64,000 nucleotides of DNA from Clostridiales bacterium (lineage in GTDB: Bacteria > Bacillota > Clostridia > Lachnospirales > Lachnospiraceae), in contig JAGZJZ010000002.1 of NCBI GenBank assembly GCA_018365455.1, positions 1 to 64,000 of the forward strand. Reading direction: 5' to 3'. The notes beneath the pieces are model-generated. The model was given only the letters and a program-made list of their open reading frames with translations, was not told where the DNA came from and made no database searches. Positions 25,292 to 34,050 of the stretch are shown here, one piece after another; positions within the stretch are counted from its first letter, which is position 1, and each line of letters begins with the position of its first letter. A program made the translations under genes and the position numbers.

Positions 25292-25894
25292 ATTGATACG
25301 GACACGATTTGGACTAAAATTCAAACAATAGCAGAAAAAAGTAATGGGTTTGTTAAGACTTCTGATATTGAGGCGGCTGGAATCAGCAGACCGATGTTGA
25401 AAAAGTATGTTGATATGGGAAAATTAGATCCGGTGCGAAAAGGGTTATATACTTTGACCGATGAATTTACTGATGAGTTTGCGCTTCTTCAGGCACAAAG
25501 CGCAAAGATAATATATTCCTATGGCACCGCACTGTTCTTTTGGGGGATGTCGGACAAGACGCCGAACATCTTGGATATAACGCTGCCTCGCGGAACGAAC
25601 ATCAGCAGGTTAAGGCGTGATAATCCGAATTTGCGTTGCCATTATGTGCAGACGGAAGTTTACGATCTTGGAATAACAGAAACAAAATCCCCTCAAGGCG
25701 GGATGGTAAAGCTGTATGACAGGGAGCGCTGTATTTGCGATGTGATCCGGGATAAGGATCAAATTGAGCTGCAGCTTTTTACGCAGGCAATTAAGGACTA
25801 TTTTAAGACAAATCCAAATAATCGAAAACTGCTGAAATATGGCAAGATATTTGGAATTGAAGATAAGATAAGAACATATATGGAGGTTTTATAA
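25292..25894 (+). CDS. abiEi: AbiEi-type antitoxin (type IV toxin-antitoxin)
   Basis: The coding frame gives an N-terminal winged helix (GFVKTSDIEAAGISRPMLKK, then GKLDPVRKGLYTL) and a C-terminal domain, the AbiEi layout. The helix-turn-helix is encoded upstream of the first in-frame ATG (25394), so the true start must be earlier. In that stretch there is no ATG, GTG or TTG in frame; ATT 25292, 3 nt after AGGAGG, is the best candidate, giving 200 residues. An ATT start would be rare and could limit expression; a mutation of the original start is the alternative. It overlaps abiEii by 1 bp. Confidence 0.8.
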   Translation: MDTDTIWTKIQTIAEKSNGFVKTSDIEAAGISRPMLKKYVDMGKLDPVRKGLYTLTDEFTDEFALLQAQSAKIIYSYGTALFFWGMSDKTPNILDITLPRGTNISRLRRDNPNLRCHYVQTEVYDLGITETKSPQGGMVKLYDRERCICDVIRDKDQIELQLFTQAIKDYFKTNPNNRKLLKYGKIFGIEDKIRTYMEVL

Positions 25895-26733
25895 TGAAGA
25901 CACCAGAACAACTAAAAGGAGCCATTCGTAGCATGGCAGCGAAGAAAAATCTTCGTGCACAGGAAGTGCTGCAGATGTTTTTATTTGAAAGAATCATTGA
26001 TCGTTTGGCAGCCTCATCCTTTCGGGACAATTTTATTTTGAAGGGCGGACTTTTGATATCATCAATGATCGGTATTGGTGAACGTACTACTATGGATATG
26101 GACACAACGGTGCGTGGTATTCAGATGGAAGAGGACGAGATCGTTTCTGCAGTCAAAGAGATTATCGCAATGGATGTGGGAGACGGAATTTCTTTTGAAT
26201 TTCAGAAAATTGAACCGATCCGCGAGGATGATGCGTACAATAATTTCCGGGTTCATCTGCGTGCAAAATACGGGAAGATTGACAGTCCAATGAAGATAGA
26301 CATTACTACCGGAGATATTATTACGCCTGAAGCCATTCGATATGATTTCCCGTTTGTGTTTGAGGAGAAAACGGTTCCGGTCATGGCATATACGCTTGAG
26401 ACAGTACTTGCGGAAAAATATGAAACGATTATCCGCAGAAACATTGGAACTACAAGGGCAAGGGATTTTTATGATTTACATACTCTTTACCGCAGCCGTA
26501 AAGATGTGGTTCAGATGGATGTTCTGAGGGCAGCAGTTATTCATACTGCGGAAAAAAGAGATTCGATTGATGATATCAGGGACTGGAGAGATATTTTGAA
26601 GGATATCCGTGAAGAGCCGCAGTTATATCTTCTGTGGGATAACTATGCTGCGGACAACAAATACATTGGAGATTTGAAATTCAATGAAGTTCTCGATACA
26701 GTGGACGAAATCGCAAAGATTCTTGATTTGTGA
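25894..26733 (+). CDS. abiEii: AbiEii-type nucleotidyltransferase toxin
   Basis: 279 residues. The nucleotidyltransferase core is visible: FILKGGLLISS, the TTMDMDTTVRG metal-binding Asp motif, a third acidic site in MKIDITTGD, and the family signature TLETVLAEKYETIIRR with ARDFYDLHTL. AbiEii enzymes modify host RNA and stop growth; with AbiEi they cause abortive infection and stabilise elements. The genes overlap at ATAATG, which indicates coupled translation. ATG 25894 follows GGAGG. Confidence 0.88.
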   Translation: MKTPEQLKGAIRSMAAKKNLRAQEVLQMFLFERIIDRLAASSFRDNFILKGGLLISSMIGIGERTTMDMDTTVRGIQMEEDEIVSAVKEIIAMDVGDGISFEFQKIEPIREDDAYNNFRVHLRAKYGKIDSPMKIDITTGDIITPEAIRYDFPFVFEEKTVPVMAYTLETVLAEKYETIIRRNIGTTRARDFYDLHTLYRSRKDVVQMDVLRAAVIHTAEKRDSIDDIRDWRDILKDIREEPQLYLLWDNYAADNKYIGDLKFNEVLDTVDEIAKILDL

Positions 26734-26806
26734 TATCAAGTAAGAAAAGATTAGATTTTTTTTGAAGCACTTATAGTAGAAATCGGAGTTTGTGAAGGAG
26801 GATATT

Positions 26807-27256
26807 GTGTCACTTAATATAGCAGAAACATTTGAATTATTGTTTGATAAAAATAATAATGTTGCATACAAAGCATTACAGGAATTGCAAAAAGAAAGTA
26901 TTGAAACAGATTGTGTTTATCTTTATATGGATAGATTAAGCGATATGCTTGACAGTGATAATTCTTATATCCGCACAAGAGGGCTTACACTGATTGCCTA
27001 TAATGCAAGATGGGATAAAGATTATAAAATTGATGAAATCATTGATAATTATTTAAAGCATATAACAGATGTTAAACCTATTACAGCAAGACAATGTATT
27101 AAGCTGTTGCCGATTATTGCAAAGGATAAACCAGAATTGAAAAACGACATTGTTTCTGCACTTCATAAAGCTAATATAGGTATTTATGATGACAGTATGC
27201 ATTCATTAGTTTATAAGGACGTCCAAAAAACATTGAAAGAAATAGAAAAATTATAA
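26807..27256 (+). CDS. HEAT-repeat-like protein
   Basis: 149 residues from GTG 26807 behind GAAGGAGG. Helical repeats of HEAT/ARM style are suggested by YKALQELQKES and NSYIRTRGLTLIAYNARWD. Lower GC than the flanking genes. Proteins of this type occur beside many operons; the function here is unknown. A terminator follows. Confidence 0.6.
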   Translation: MSLNIAETFELLFDKNNNVAYKALQELQKESIETDCVYLYMDRLSDMLDSDNSYIRTRGLTLIAYNARWDKDYKIDEIIDNYLKHITDVKPITARQCIKLLPIIAKDKPELKNDIVSALHKANIGIYDDSMHSLVYKDVQKTLKEIEKL

Positions 27257-27317
27257 AAAAGCAAATTCTGATTTATCAAATCATAAAGTGTTTGAAATAA
27301 AAAGAATATTGTAACCT

Positions 27318-27347
27318 GGAGATGTTGATTATCAGCATCTCTTTTTT
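27318..27347 (+). terminator. terminator of 26807
   Basis: GGAGATG..TG pairs with CA.CATCTC around ATTAT, followed by T6. Confidence 0.8.
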
Positions 27348-27361
27348 ATATCACAAAGGAG

Positions 27362-27691
27362 GTGCAGAAACTGGCAGGATATGCTATTGTCGCAGACAGC
27401 TCCGGAAAGCATAATGGAGAAAGTCGTATCAGCCACAGGGGAAGAAAGCGTTTGAGATATGCGCTGTATGAAGCTGCGATATCGGTGATTGGGAAAAATA
27501 AAGAATTTAAAGAGATCCATTGTTATTACAGGACGAGGGAAAAGAATCCCCTGAAGAAGATGCAGTCGGTGATAGCGGTGGCATGTAAACTGATCCGGAT
27601 ATTTTATACAATACTAACAAAAGGCATAGAGTATGACGGTCAGAAGATGTTAAGTGACATTGTAAGACCTAAAATGCAGCCAGCAGCATAA
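27362..27691 (+). pseudogene. IS110-family transposase, C-terminal remnant
   Basis: The roughly 109 codons (QKLAGYAIVADSSGKHNGES, RGRKRLRYALYEAAI, HCYYRTREKNPLKKMQ) match the C-terminal Transposase_20 part of IS110-family DEDD transposases, which are normally about 400 residues. The N-terminal RuvC-like domain with its acidic residues is absent; the sequence upstream (26807-27347) is unrelated. It cannot be active. The original start is lost, and GTG 27362 is only the limit of the frame. Confidence 0.85.
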
Positions 27692-28100
27692 AGAGAAAGA
27701 AACAGTGAATCATGGCCGGTCTGAGCCTTTGAAAGGAAAGAATGGAAGGCTGAGGCCAGCCATGATAGCTGGAAGAAACAAGTAAATGGAATGTAACAGG
27801 AAAACGTCCACCGAGAGGTGCTGTTGCAGGAAAAAGTCAGTAATAAAAAAACAAAGAATGAGCCAGTAGTCGGCAGGAATATTCACCAGAGGGCATGACC
27901 CTGTAAAGGAGCTGAGCTGACACCCTGGTTATGGACAGGCGGGACGAGAGAAGTTAGGACTCAGCAATGGTCTGATGATCCTGGTAGACATGGGAGGTTC
28001 GCTGCCGTAGATGGATGGGTACACACAAGGCCATGTAGAACGAAAAGAGAAGACGTTTTATTTTGTGCACCCAAAATCCACTACTTTCGTACCAGATACA
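27692..28100 (+). mobile_element. non-coding 3' tail of the IS110-family remnant
   Basis: About 400 bp without a plausible gene follow the transposase fragment. The stretch is purine-rich, with several local inverted repeats (for example CATGGCCGG with CCAGCCATG, 27711-27764). Members of the IS1111 group carry a structured guide RNA in this position, so this may be a leftover guide-RNA region. Exact element end not determined. Confidence 0.5.
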
Positions 28101-28211
28101 GAGAAATGTCCATTCCAATGGTTCTTTCTTCTGAGATATTTATTGATGAAACATTAAAAAATCCTTGATTTTCAAGGAAAAAAGACTTGACTATATAGGG
28201 AGGTATATAGT

Positions 28212-28325
28212 ATGGGATGGTTGATAGGTATCCTTAGTTTTATAGGCGGCAGCGTGTTTGGCGTTGTTTTTATGTGTATGTTTCAGATTAACCGAACTTA
28301 CAGAAATAAGCGCTCGGAGGAATAA
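28212..28325 (+). CDS. DUF3789-type small membrane protein
   Basis: 37 residues from ATG 28212 behind GGGAGG. Nearly all of it is one membrane helix (WLIGILSFIGGSVFGVVFMC) followed by FQINRTYRNKRSEE, the pattern of DUF3789 proteins found on clostridial conjugative elements. Function unknown. Confidence 0.65.
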   Translation: MGWLIGILSFIGGSVFGVVFMCMFQINRTYRNKRSEE

Positions 28326-28361
28326 ACATTTGCGGTATGAATGCTCTTTTCTCCTGGTGGA

Positions 28362-28390
28362 TTGACTATTGCAAATAAATCTGTTATAAT
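28362..28390 (+). promoter_or_regulatory. leader module copy 3: promoter (TTGACT-N17-TATAAT)
   Basis: TTGACT (28362-28367), 17 bp, TATAAT (28385-28390). Same layout as copies at 2842 and 14508. Drives the recombination and replication block beginning at 28591. Confidence 0.85.
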
Positions 28391-28394
28391 ATTT

Positions 28395-28483
28395 ACATCA
28401 GTATCAAGTTTGGCTACGGCTAAACACAGTTTAACAGAGTTTATCAAAGTGTCATTTGCAATTTTGCAGATGGCACTTTTTTT
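28395..28483 (+). ncRNA. leader module copy 3: conserved two-hairpin RNA ending in a terminator
   Basis: ACATCAGTATCA, a perfect 7-4-7 hairpin (28408-28425, UACG loop), a 20-nt linker with GAGTTT, and a 15-bp terminator stem (28446-28460 with 28465-28479, loop ATTT) with the common GTGTC/GGCAC base and T tract. Confidence 0.75.
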
Positions 28484-28509
28484 GTTTTCCGGCCAATTCA
28501 TTTGGGCAT

Positions 28510-28541
28510 AAGCCAGCAGTCTTTCGGGATTGCTGGCTTTT
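28510..28541 (+). terminator. second terminator after leader module copy 3
   Basis: AAGCCAGCA (28510-28518) pairs with TGCTGGCTT (28531-28539), 12-nt loop, short T run. As with copy 1, a second terminator stands between promoter and first gene. Confidence 0.7.
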
Positions 28542-28590
28542 GTTATATATCAAGGCGGCAATCCCGCCAGAAAAGAAAGGAGCATGAAAT

Positions 28591-29733
28591 ATGCAAAAAC
28601 AATGTCAGGATGGTTTCTACACCACATTCAGTTCCTATCCACTTATGCTGGATTATCACAAGGAGCAGTCCAAGAACAGCCGCTGGGTGAAAGCCAGGGT
28701 CAGTGACCTTGAAATTCAGCCGCTGGGCAAAGGCTCTGCTCTGAGCACTGATCTGCCGGCATTTGCGTCAGGAACCACACAGGACGCTGTGGATGACACA
28801 GCAAACAATCTCGGTCTGGCCATGCGTGTTGATGGGGAACTCTTCCCCATGCGCATGACGGCCTACAAAAGTCTGCTTGACCGGGCAAAAATCGGAGGCA
28901 CAGCGCTGCCTAAGCTCAGTCGTGAGGCTCTGGCAGAGGTATTAAATGCCTGCATGGAACTTTATTCGTCAGAAGCGCTTCTTCTCATTCGTGATGAGAA
29001 GGTGGCAGCAGTTCATTCTGGAGATGCGGTTGATTATTCAGTGTTGCCAGTCGATGAACTTCTTGTTGCACTGAAGGGAAAGTTGGATGCACAATTCAAC
29101 GGAAATGTATTCGAGTCTGGATACTGCGATCATGCCATGGTAAGCGCATCATGGACGATGCCGGATCAGAAAGAGGATTTACTGGAGGTGTATACAAAGC
29201 TGCTGGATTCTCAAGGGAAATCAGCGATGGCCTCCAAACTGACTCCGGGTGTTCGTTTTATGAGTTCGGATACCGGTGTGTCTTCGGCAAAGGTCTCTGC
29301 TCTTTTGGTGAGCGGAAAGCGCTCCATCCATATCGGGGGGTGTATTGCAGTTGACCACAGGCATCAGTCTAAGGTTTCCGATTTTGATGCGGCGTTGGAT
29401 CAGCTCTTTGCCCAGTTTGGGGATAGTATTGCCAAATTACAAAAACTGCTGGAGGTTCATCTGGATTATCCGATAAACGCAATGACCAGGGTTTGCAAAA
29501 AACTGAGTCTGCCAAAAAAGGCTGCAGTTGAGGCCATAGCTATGTACGAGATGGCATACGGAGGTGGTCCGGCGACAGCCCACGACGTATTTCTTGCTAT
29601 GCAGGAGATCCCGTTTATTTTGAGGACGGAGAACACGCCGGAAAGCAAGATGTTGGTCATAGAAGAAAATATGGCCCGTGCGCTCTCACTCAGATGGAGC
29701 GATTATGACCTTGCAAAGGCGGTGAGTTACTGA
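28591..29733 (+). CDS. unknown protein coupled to YqaJ exonuclease
   Basis: 380 residues behind AGAAAGGAG. No domain recognised with confidence; features include LGLAMRVDGELFPMRMTAYKS near residue 80 and a second alpha/beta part. Its stop overlaps the YqaJ start by 1 bp (ATGA). YqaJ-type exonucleases are usually coupled to a single-strand annealing protein of the RecT type, and no RecT was found, so this gene or 34051 might take that role. That is inference from position only. Confidence 0.6.
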   Translation: MQKQCQDGFYTTFSSYPLMLDYHKEQSKNSRWVKARVSDLEIQPLGKGSALSTDLPAFASGTTQDAVDDTANNLGLAMRVDGELFPMRMTAYKSLLDRAKIGGTALPKLSREALAEVLNACMELYSSEALLLIRDEKVAAVHSGDAVDYSVLPVDELLVALKGKLDAQFNGNVFESGYCDHAMVSASWTMPDQKEDLLEVYTKLLDSQGKSAMASKLTPGVRFMSSDTGVSSAKVSALLVSGKRSIHIGGCIAVDHRHQSKVSDFDAALDQLFAQFGDSIAKLQKLLEVHLDYPINAMTRVCKKLSLPKKAAVEAIAMYEMAYGGGPATAHDVFLAMQEIPFILRTENTPESKMLVIEENMARALSLRWSDYDLAKAVSY

Positions 29734-30770
29734 TGGCAAAACCGATTATTCTTTGCGACACCGCCGGTATGACCAATGACAGATGGCTGGAATGCCGTAT
29801 GCATGGTCCGAAAGGAAATATTCCCTATACTGTGGGAGGAAGTGATGTAGCAGCCATTTTTGGCGTATCACCATGGACGACTCCACTGGAGCTGTGGAAA
29901 ATCAAAAAAGGGCAAATGAAGCCTGCTAAAAAAAACAATGCCAACCAATTGCAGATGGGGCATCTTTTAGAGCCGATTGCTGCCTATTGGTATGGTGCAA
30001 AGACAGGCAACACCGTTATTGAAGATACTAATCTGTATCAGCACGCAGATCATCCTTACGCTCTCGCCAATTTTGACCGGCGCTTTATACGGGCATCCGA
30101 TAGCGAGCCGGGAATTTTGGAGTGTAAAAGCTGCACGTATCACAAAGCGGCTGAATGGGCAGATGGAGCAATTCCGCTCTACTATGAACTGCAGCTGAGG
30201 TTTTATCTTGCAGTAGCGGATGTAAATATCGGCGCCTTTTCCACAGTTTGGGGAAACAATCCGGACAATGATCTGGCAATGCCAGAGATTATTCGTGATA
30301 AGGCGAAAGAGGATATGATTTTTGAACGTTTGGACGAATGGATCTGGAGCTTGGAAAATGACAAACCGCCGACCATGGCGGATGTTGCCCCAAAACTTGC
30401 TTTGGAGTCACTGGCAAGGATTTATGGTACGAGTCAGGCCGGGCTTCCGACAATAGAGTTTTCACGTAAGTACGAATCGCCTTTGCGCAGAATCGCAATG
30501 CTTCAGGGAAAAATCTCTGAATGCAATAAAGAAATCAAAACATATGAAAAGGAGATTGAAGCACATAGCGTGCGAATTGCCGAAGTCATGAAGGAGCATG
30601 AGCATGGCGTCTTAGAGACGAGCAGCGATAAGCTTCTGATTGATTTTGTAACCAAAACAACTCGCAGGCCCGATTCCAAAGCCTTAAAGGAAAAATACCC
30701 GGCAATCTATACCGATGTTCTGAAAGCCTCGGAAAGCCGCAAGGTAAAGGTGTCGGTCCAGCCAATTTAG
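29733..30770 (+). CDS. YqaJ-family (lambda exonuclease-type) nuclease
   Basis: 345 residues. The PD-(D/E)xK core is visible: VGGSDVAAIFGVSPW, GHLLEPIAAYWYG, FDRRF and the catalytic GILECKS (E-x-K). A C-terminal coiled stretch (about 250-300) follows. Such enzymes chew one DNA strand 5' to 3' for single-strand annealing recombination in phages and conjugative elements. Coupled to the gene upstream. Confidence 0.88.
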   Translation: MAKPIILCDTAGMTNDRWLECRMHGPKGNIPYTVGGSDVAAIFGVSPWTTPLELWKIKKGQMKPAKKNNANQLQMGHLLEPIAAYWYGAKTGNTVIEDTNLYQHADHPYALANFDRRFIRASDSEPGILECKSCTYHKAAEWADGAIPLYYELQLRFYLAVADVNIGAFSTVWGNNPDNDLAMPEIIRDKAKEDMIFERLDEWIWSLENDKPPTMADVAPKLALESLARIYGTSQAGLPTIEFSRKYESPLRRIAMLQGKISECNKEIKTYEKEIEAHSVRIAEVMKEHEHGVLETSSDKLLIDFVTKTTRRPDSKALKEKYPAIYTDVLKASESRKVKVSVQPI

Positions 30771-30783
30771 GAAGGAGACTATA

Positions 30784-31305
30784 ATGGAAAATATTTATCA
30801 TGATTATTGGGAACAGGAATTGCTTTATCAGTTTCTGAAAAACGACAGGTGTAAAAAACGGGCGTATATCTGCTCGCCTCTTAGCGCAGTTACGGATGAG
30901 GAGATGGTAGAAAATATAAAAATAGCAAGAGCATATATGTATTATGCCATGAAAAAAATGGGTATGAATGCAAGTGCGCCTCATGCGTATCTTCCGATGC
31001 TTTTATGCGACAAAGTGCCGGCGGACAGATCCATCGCCCTTCAATTTGGATTGGAGCTGTTGGAAGAAAGTGATGTTTTGCTTATATGCGGGAATCGGAT
31101 CAGCAGTGGGATGAGTGGGGAAATTGCTCATGCGGCATACCTCAAGATGCCTATGATGACCTTTGAGGAAAGCATATATCTGGAAGTGCAGAAAAATTTG
31201 ACAAAGCAGGGCTATGATAAACACAGCGTCCATCTTGATCGAGAAAATGTTCTGATGGGTTGTTCTTCTCCCATGGTATATCTTGAAAAGGCGGGGATAT
31301 TCTGA
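30784..31305 (+). CDS. DUF7768/DUF4406-like protein (nucleoside deoxyribosyltransferase-type fold)
   Basis: 173 residues behind GGAAGGAG. KRAYICSPLSA near the N-terminus, APHAYLPMLL, and CGNRISSGMSGEIAHAA match the group of proteins with a nucleoside 2-deoxyribosyltransferase-like Rossmann fold (named DUF4406 or DUF7768). Catalysis is not shown. It may act on nucleotides in the element's replication block. Confidence 0.65.
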   Translation: MENIYHDYWEQELLYQFLKNDRCKKRAYICSPLSAVTDEEMVENIKIARAYMYYAMKKMGMNASAPHAYLPMLLCDKVPADRSIALQFGLELLEESDVLLICGNRISSGMSGEIAHAAYLKMPMMTFEESIYLEVQKNLTKQGYDKHSVHLDRENVLMGCSSPMVYLEKAGIF

Positions 31306-31330
31306 TGAAAAAACAACTGACTGCAGCTTT

Positions 31331-31377
31331 ATAAAAAACTCCCATTGTATTTTTGAATACGATTCGGGAGTTTTTTG
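31331..31377. terminator. bidirectional-type terminator
   Basis: AAAAAACTCCC pairs with GGGAGTTTTTT around an internal TAT/ATA helix. Falls between 30784 and the helicase with no promoter seen after it. Confidence 0.8.
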
Positions 31378-31411
31378 TATCTAAAACACGACTCAGAAAG
31401 GAGTAAAAATT

Positions 31412-33622
31412 TTGTTATGTGAATTTAAAAAACTCATATATCCGCCAAGCATTGCGACTGTTGATGATAGTGGTTATATGATTGCGCTCTACCACCCATG
31501 CGAAACGATTAAAGATAGCACAGGTAATCTGATTACGCAAGTGAAAGCAGTAGGATATTGCCTGCCTGTTTCGAGCAGCCTGCGTTACGACATGCGTGGA
31601 CATTGGAGTAAAAATTCCAAATTTGGCCTTCAATTTGAAGTAGAGAGCTATAACGAAGTGATAGTACCGACGAAGGAAGGCATTATTGCATACCTTTCTT
31701 CCGGGCAGATTAAAGGGATCGGTTCCAAGATAGCGGAGAAAATTTACGAAGTTTTCGGTCAACAGTCTCTGGAGGTATTGGATAAAGAGCCGGAAAAGCT
31801 CCTTGCCATACCAGGTATCAGTGAGATAAAACTGAAAAAAATTTGTGATTCTTATCTGGTCAATCGTGGTGCACGGGATGTGGTGGCGTTTTTGTCACCG
31901 CACGGCATTACGCCCAATCGAGCGGTGCGCCTGTATAAAGAGTATGGGGATAAGACGATGGATATTGTCAAAAAACATCCTTACCAACTCTGCGATATGG
32001 CCGGGATCGGTTTTAAGACGGCAGACCATATCGCTATGAGCATGGGGTTTGACCAGCTATCGACAGAGCGTGTGGATGAAGGACTTCTGTATACGCTGGC
32101 GGATGCGGAAAGCAAAGGTCATCTCTGCATGGAGAAACATGAGTTTGTGAAAGCCTGCCTAAAAATTCTGGATACGCCTGCGTTAACAGCAGAAATGGTG
32201 GCGAACCGTGCCGCCAGGCTGGTTTTCGGCGGACAGTTGGTGTCGTACCAGGGCAATGTGTATAGGGCAAAGACCGCACATGTGGAAGAACAGCTTGCCT
32301 CCGACATTCATCAGCAAATGAAGTACCGGAAGATGCACAGCTATGGGGATTTGGATGCCGCCATAGATGCAGAGGAGCAGAAGCTGAAAATGAAGTTTGC
32401 ACTGGAGCAGCGCGAAGCGGTAAAGATGGCTCTGACGCAGGGACTTTCCATTATCACTGGTGGACCTGGAACAGGAAAGACTTTGATACAACGTGCCATT
32501 TTAGATATTTATCAAAAAAACAATCCCCAAAATGAAATCTGCTGTTGTGCCCCTACGGGTAGGGCAGCAAGGAGGATGGAGCAGGCAACTGGTGTTTCGG
32601 CCTCAACTGTTCATAAAGCCCTTGGGCTGATGGCGGATGAGGACGGAGACTATGATGAACCCGAAGCGCTTACTGCAGATCTGATTGTGGTAGATGAGAT
32701 TTCCATGCTGGATGTTTATCTGGCTGAATATCTGTTTGATGCAGTGAAGTTTGGCGCCCAGATGGTGCTGATTGGCGATGCAGATCAGCTGCCTTCAGTG
32801 GGACCTGGCGCAGTGCTCAGTGAGATGATTGCCAGCGGATGTATTCCAGTTGTGCGGTTGGACAAGGTATTTCGCCAGAATGCGGGAAGCCGCATTGCGA
32901 CAAATGCGAAGTTAATCCGCCATGGGAATGTGGGTCTGGAGTATGGGAATGACTTTCAGTTTATCAATTCTCCCAGGCTGTCTGATTCTGCTGAACTCAT
33001 TGTCGATCTTTATCTGCAGGAAACTGAGAAATACGGGGTCGATAATGTGGCACTGCTTACGCCATACCGGCAGAAGACGGAAACCGGAGTCAATGCACTG
33101 AATGAGCGCTTGCGTGAGAAGGTGAACCCGCCGGATACGCAGAAACCGGAAGTTGTTTTCGGAAACCGGAAATTTCGGTGTGGGGACAAGGTCATGCAGA
33201 TCAAAAACCATGATGATGTCAATAACGGTGATGTTGGGTATGTCAGAAAAATTATTCGCATTGGCGATGATACTACAATTCATGTGGACTTTGGTGACGG
33301 GCGCATGAAAGAGTACGATGCCAGTAAATTGGATATGTTGGATTTAGGTTATGCCTCTACTATCCATAAATCACAGGGATCGGAGTACCAGTCCGTCATC
33401 ATCAATCTGCAGTGCGCCCATTCCATCATGCTGACAAGGCCTCTTATCTATACGGCAATTACACGAGGAAAAGAGCGTGTAACCATTGTCGGGGAAAAAA
33501 GGGCGCTTTGTATTTCAATCAAAAGAATTGACACAGAAAAACGCGGCACCTGCCTCGCTAAGCGGCTGCAGGCGCTTGAAGAAAGGAGCAGCTATGGCTA
33601 CAATATTAGATCAATATTTTGA
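31412..33622 (+). CDS. RecD2-like helicase
   Basis: 736 residues starting at TTG 31412, 8 nt after AGAAAGGAG. The N-terminal region has helix-hairpin-helix repeats (GIGSKIAEKIYEVFG, IPGISEIKLKKI, GIGFKTADHIAM). The SF1B helicase core has Walker A GGPGTGKT (about 349-356), CCCAPTGRAARRM, DEISMLD, GDADQLPSVGPG and a C-terminal GYASTIHKSQGSEY. RecD2 proteins unwind DNA 5' to 3'. On this element it probably acts in replication or recombination with SSB and the YqaJ nuclease. Confidence 0.9.
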   Translation: MLCEFKKLIYPPSIATVDDSGYMIALYHPCETIKDSTGNLITQVKAVGYCLPVSSSLRYDMRGHWSKNSKFGLQFEVESYNEVIVPTKEGIIAYLSSGQIKGIGSKIAEKIYEVFGQQSLEVLDKEPEKLLAIPGISEIKLKKICDSYLVNRGARDVVAFLSPHGITPNRAVRLYKEYGDKTMDIVKKHPYQLCDMAGIGFKTADHIAMSMGFDQLSTERVDEGLLYTLADAESKGHLCMEKHEFVKACLKILDTPALTAEMVANRAARLVFGGQLVSYQGNVYRAKTAHVEEQLASDIHQQMKYRKMHSYGDLDAAIDAEEQKLKMKFALEQREAVKMALTQGLSIITGGPGTGKTLIQRAILDIYQKNNPQNEICCCAPTGRAARRMEQATGVSASTVHKALGLMADEDGDYDEPEALTADLIVVDEISMLDVYLAEYLFDAVKFGAQMVLIGDADQLPSVGPGAVLSEMIASGCIPVVRLDKVFRQNAGSRIATNAKLIRHGNVGLEYGNDFQFINSPRLSDSAELIVDLYLQETEKYGVDNVALLTPYRQKTETGVNALNERLREKVNPPDTQKPEVVFGNRKFRCGDKVMQIKNHDDVNNGDVGYVRKIIRIGDDTTIHVDFGDGRMKEYDASKLDMLDLGYASTIHKSQGSEYQSVIINLQCAHSIMLTRPLIYTAITRGKERVTIVGEKRALCISIKRIDTEKRGTCLAKRLQALEERSSYGYNIRSIF

Positions 33623-34037
33623 GAAACAGAATACTATCAGGTCCCAGATTGCCGAGAACAGTCTTCCGCCGGAAGATTTGCTGATTATGCAGGAACTGAA
33701 TTACCGCATTTGCGTCTTGGAAACATTTCAGTCTTTTTGTAAGTCCGCGCCAATCACAATGGATACAAAGGTCATGGGCTATCACTTTCAAATGGTAGAT
33801 GCGTATGTACGTTTTACCTTAAATGAAAGACGATTCGGATTAAAAGCCGATGCAGAAGGCCAGAAGCGTCGTGAAACAGCACTCAGTTCTTTTGAGCATG
33901 TTGTACAGGACGGCAGAAAGCGGTTTTCCAGCTTTAAGGCAGGGACACAGGAGCAGTACAAAACAAGTATCAGTCAATATGTTCATACGATTCTGCCGGT
34001 TTGGATGCAGTATCGGAACACATATATCAATTTATAA
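33594..34037 (+). CDS. hypothetical element protein
   Basis: 147 residues from ATG 33594 (GAAAGGAG site), overlapping the helicase end by 29 bp. Helical and soluble. No family recognised. Confidence 0.6.
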   Translation: MATILDQYFEKQNTIRSQIAENSLPPEDLLIMQELNYRICVLETFQSFCKSAPITMDTKVMGYHFQMVDAYVRFTLNERRFGLKADAEGQKRRETALSSFEHVVQDGRKRFSSFKAGTQEQYKTSISQYVHTILPVWMQYRNTYINL

Positions 34038-34050
34038 GGAGGCTACAATA

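Noticed and set aside
31305..31334. Nine-codon frame (MKKQLTAAL) after 30784
   Set aside because: Too short and directly before a terminator; no support as a leader peptide.
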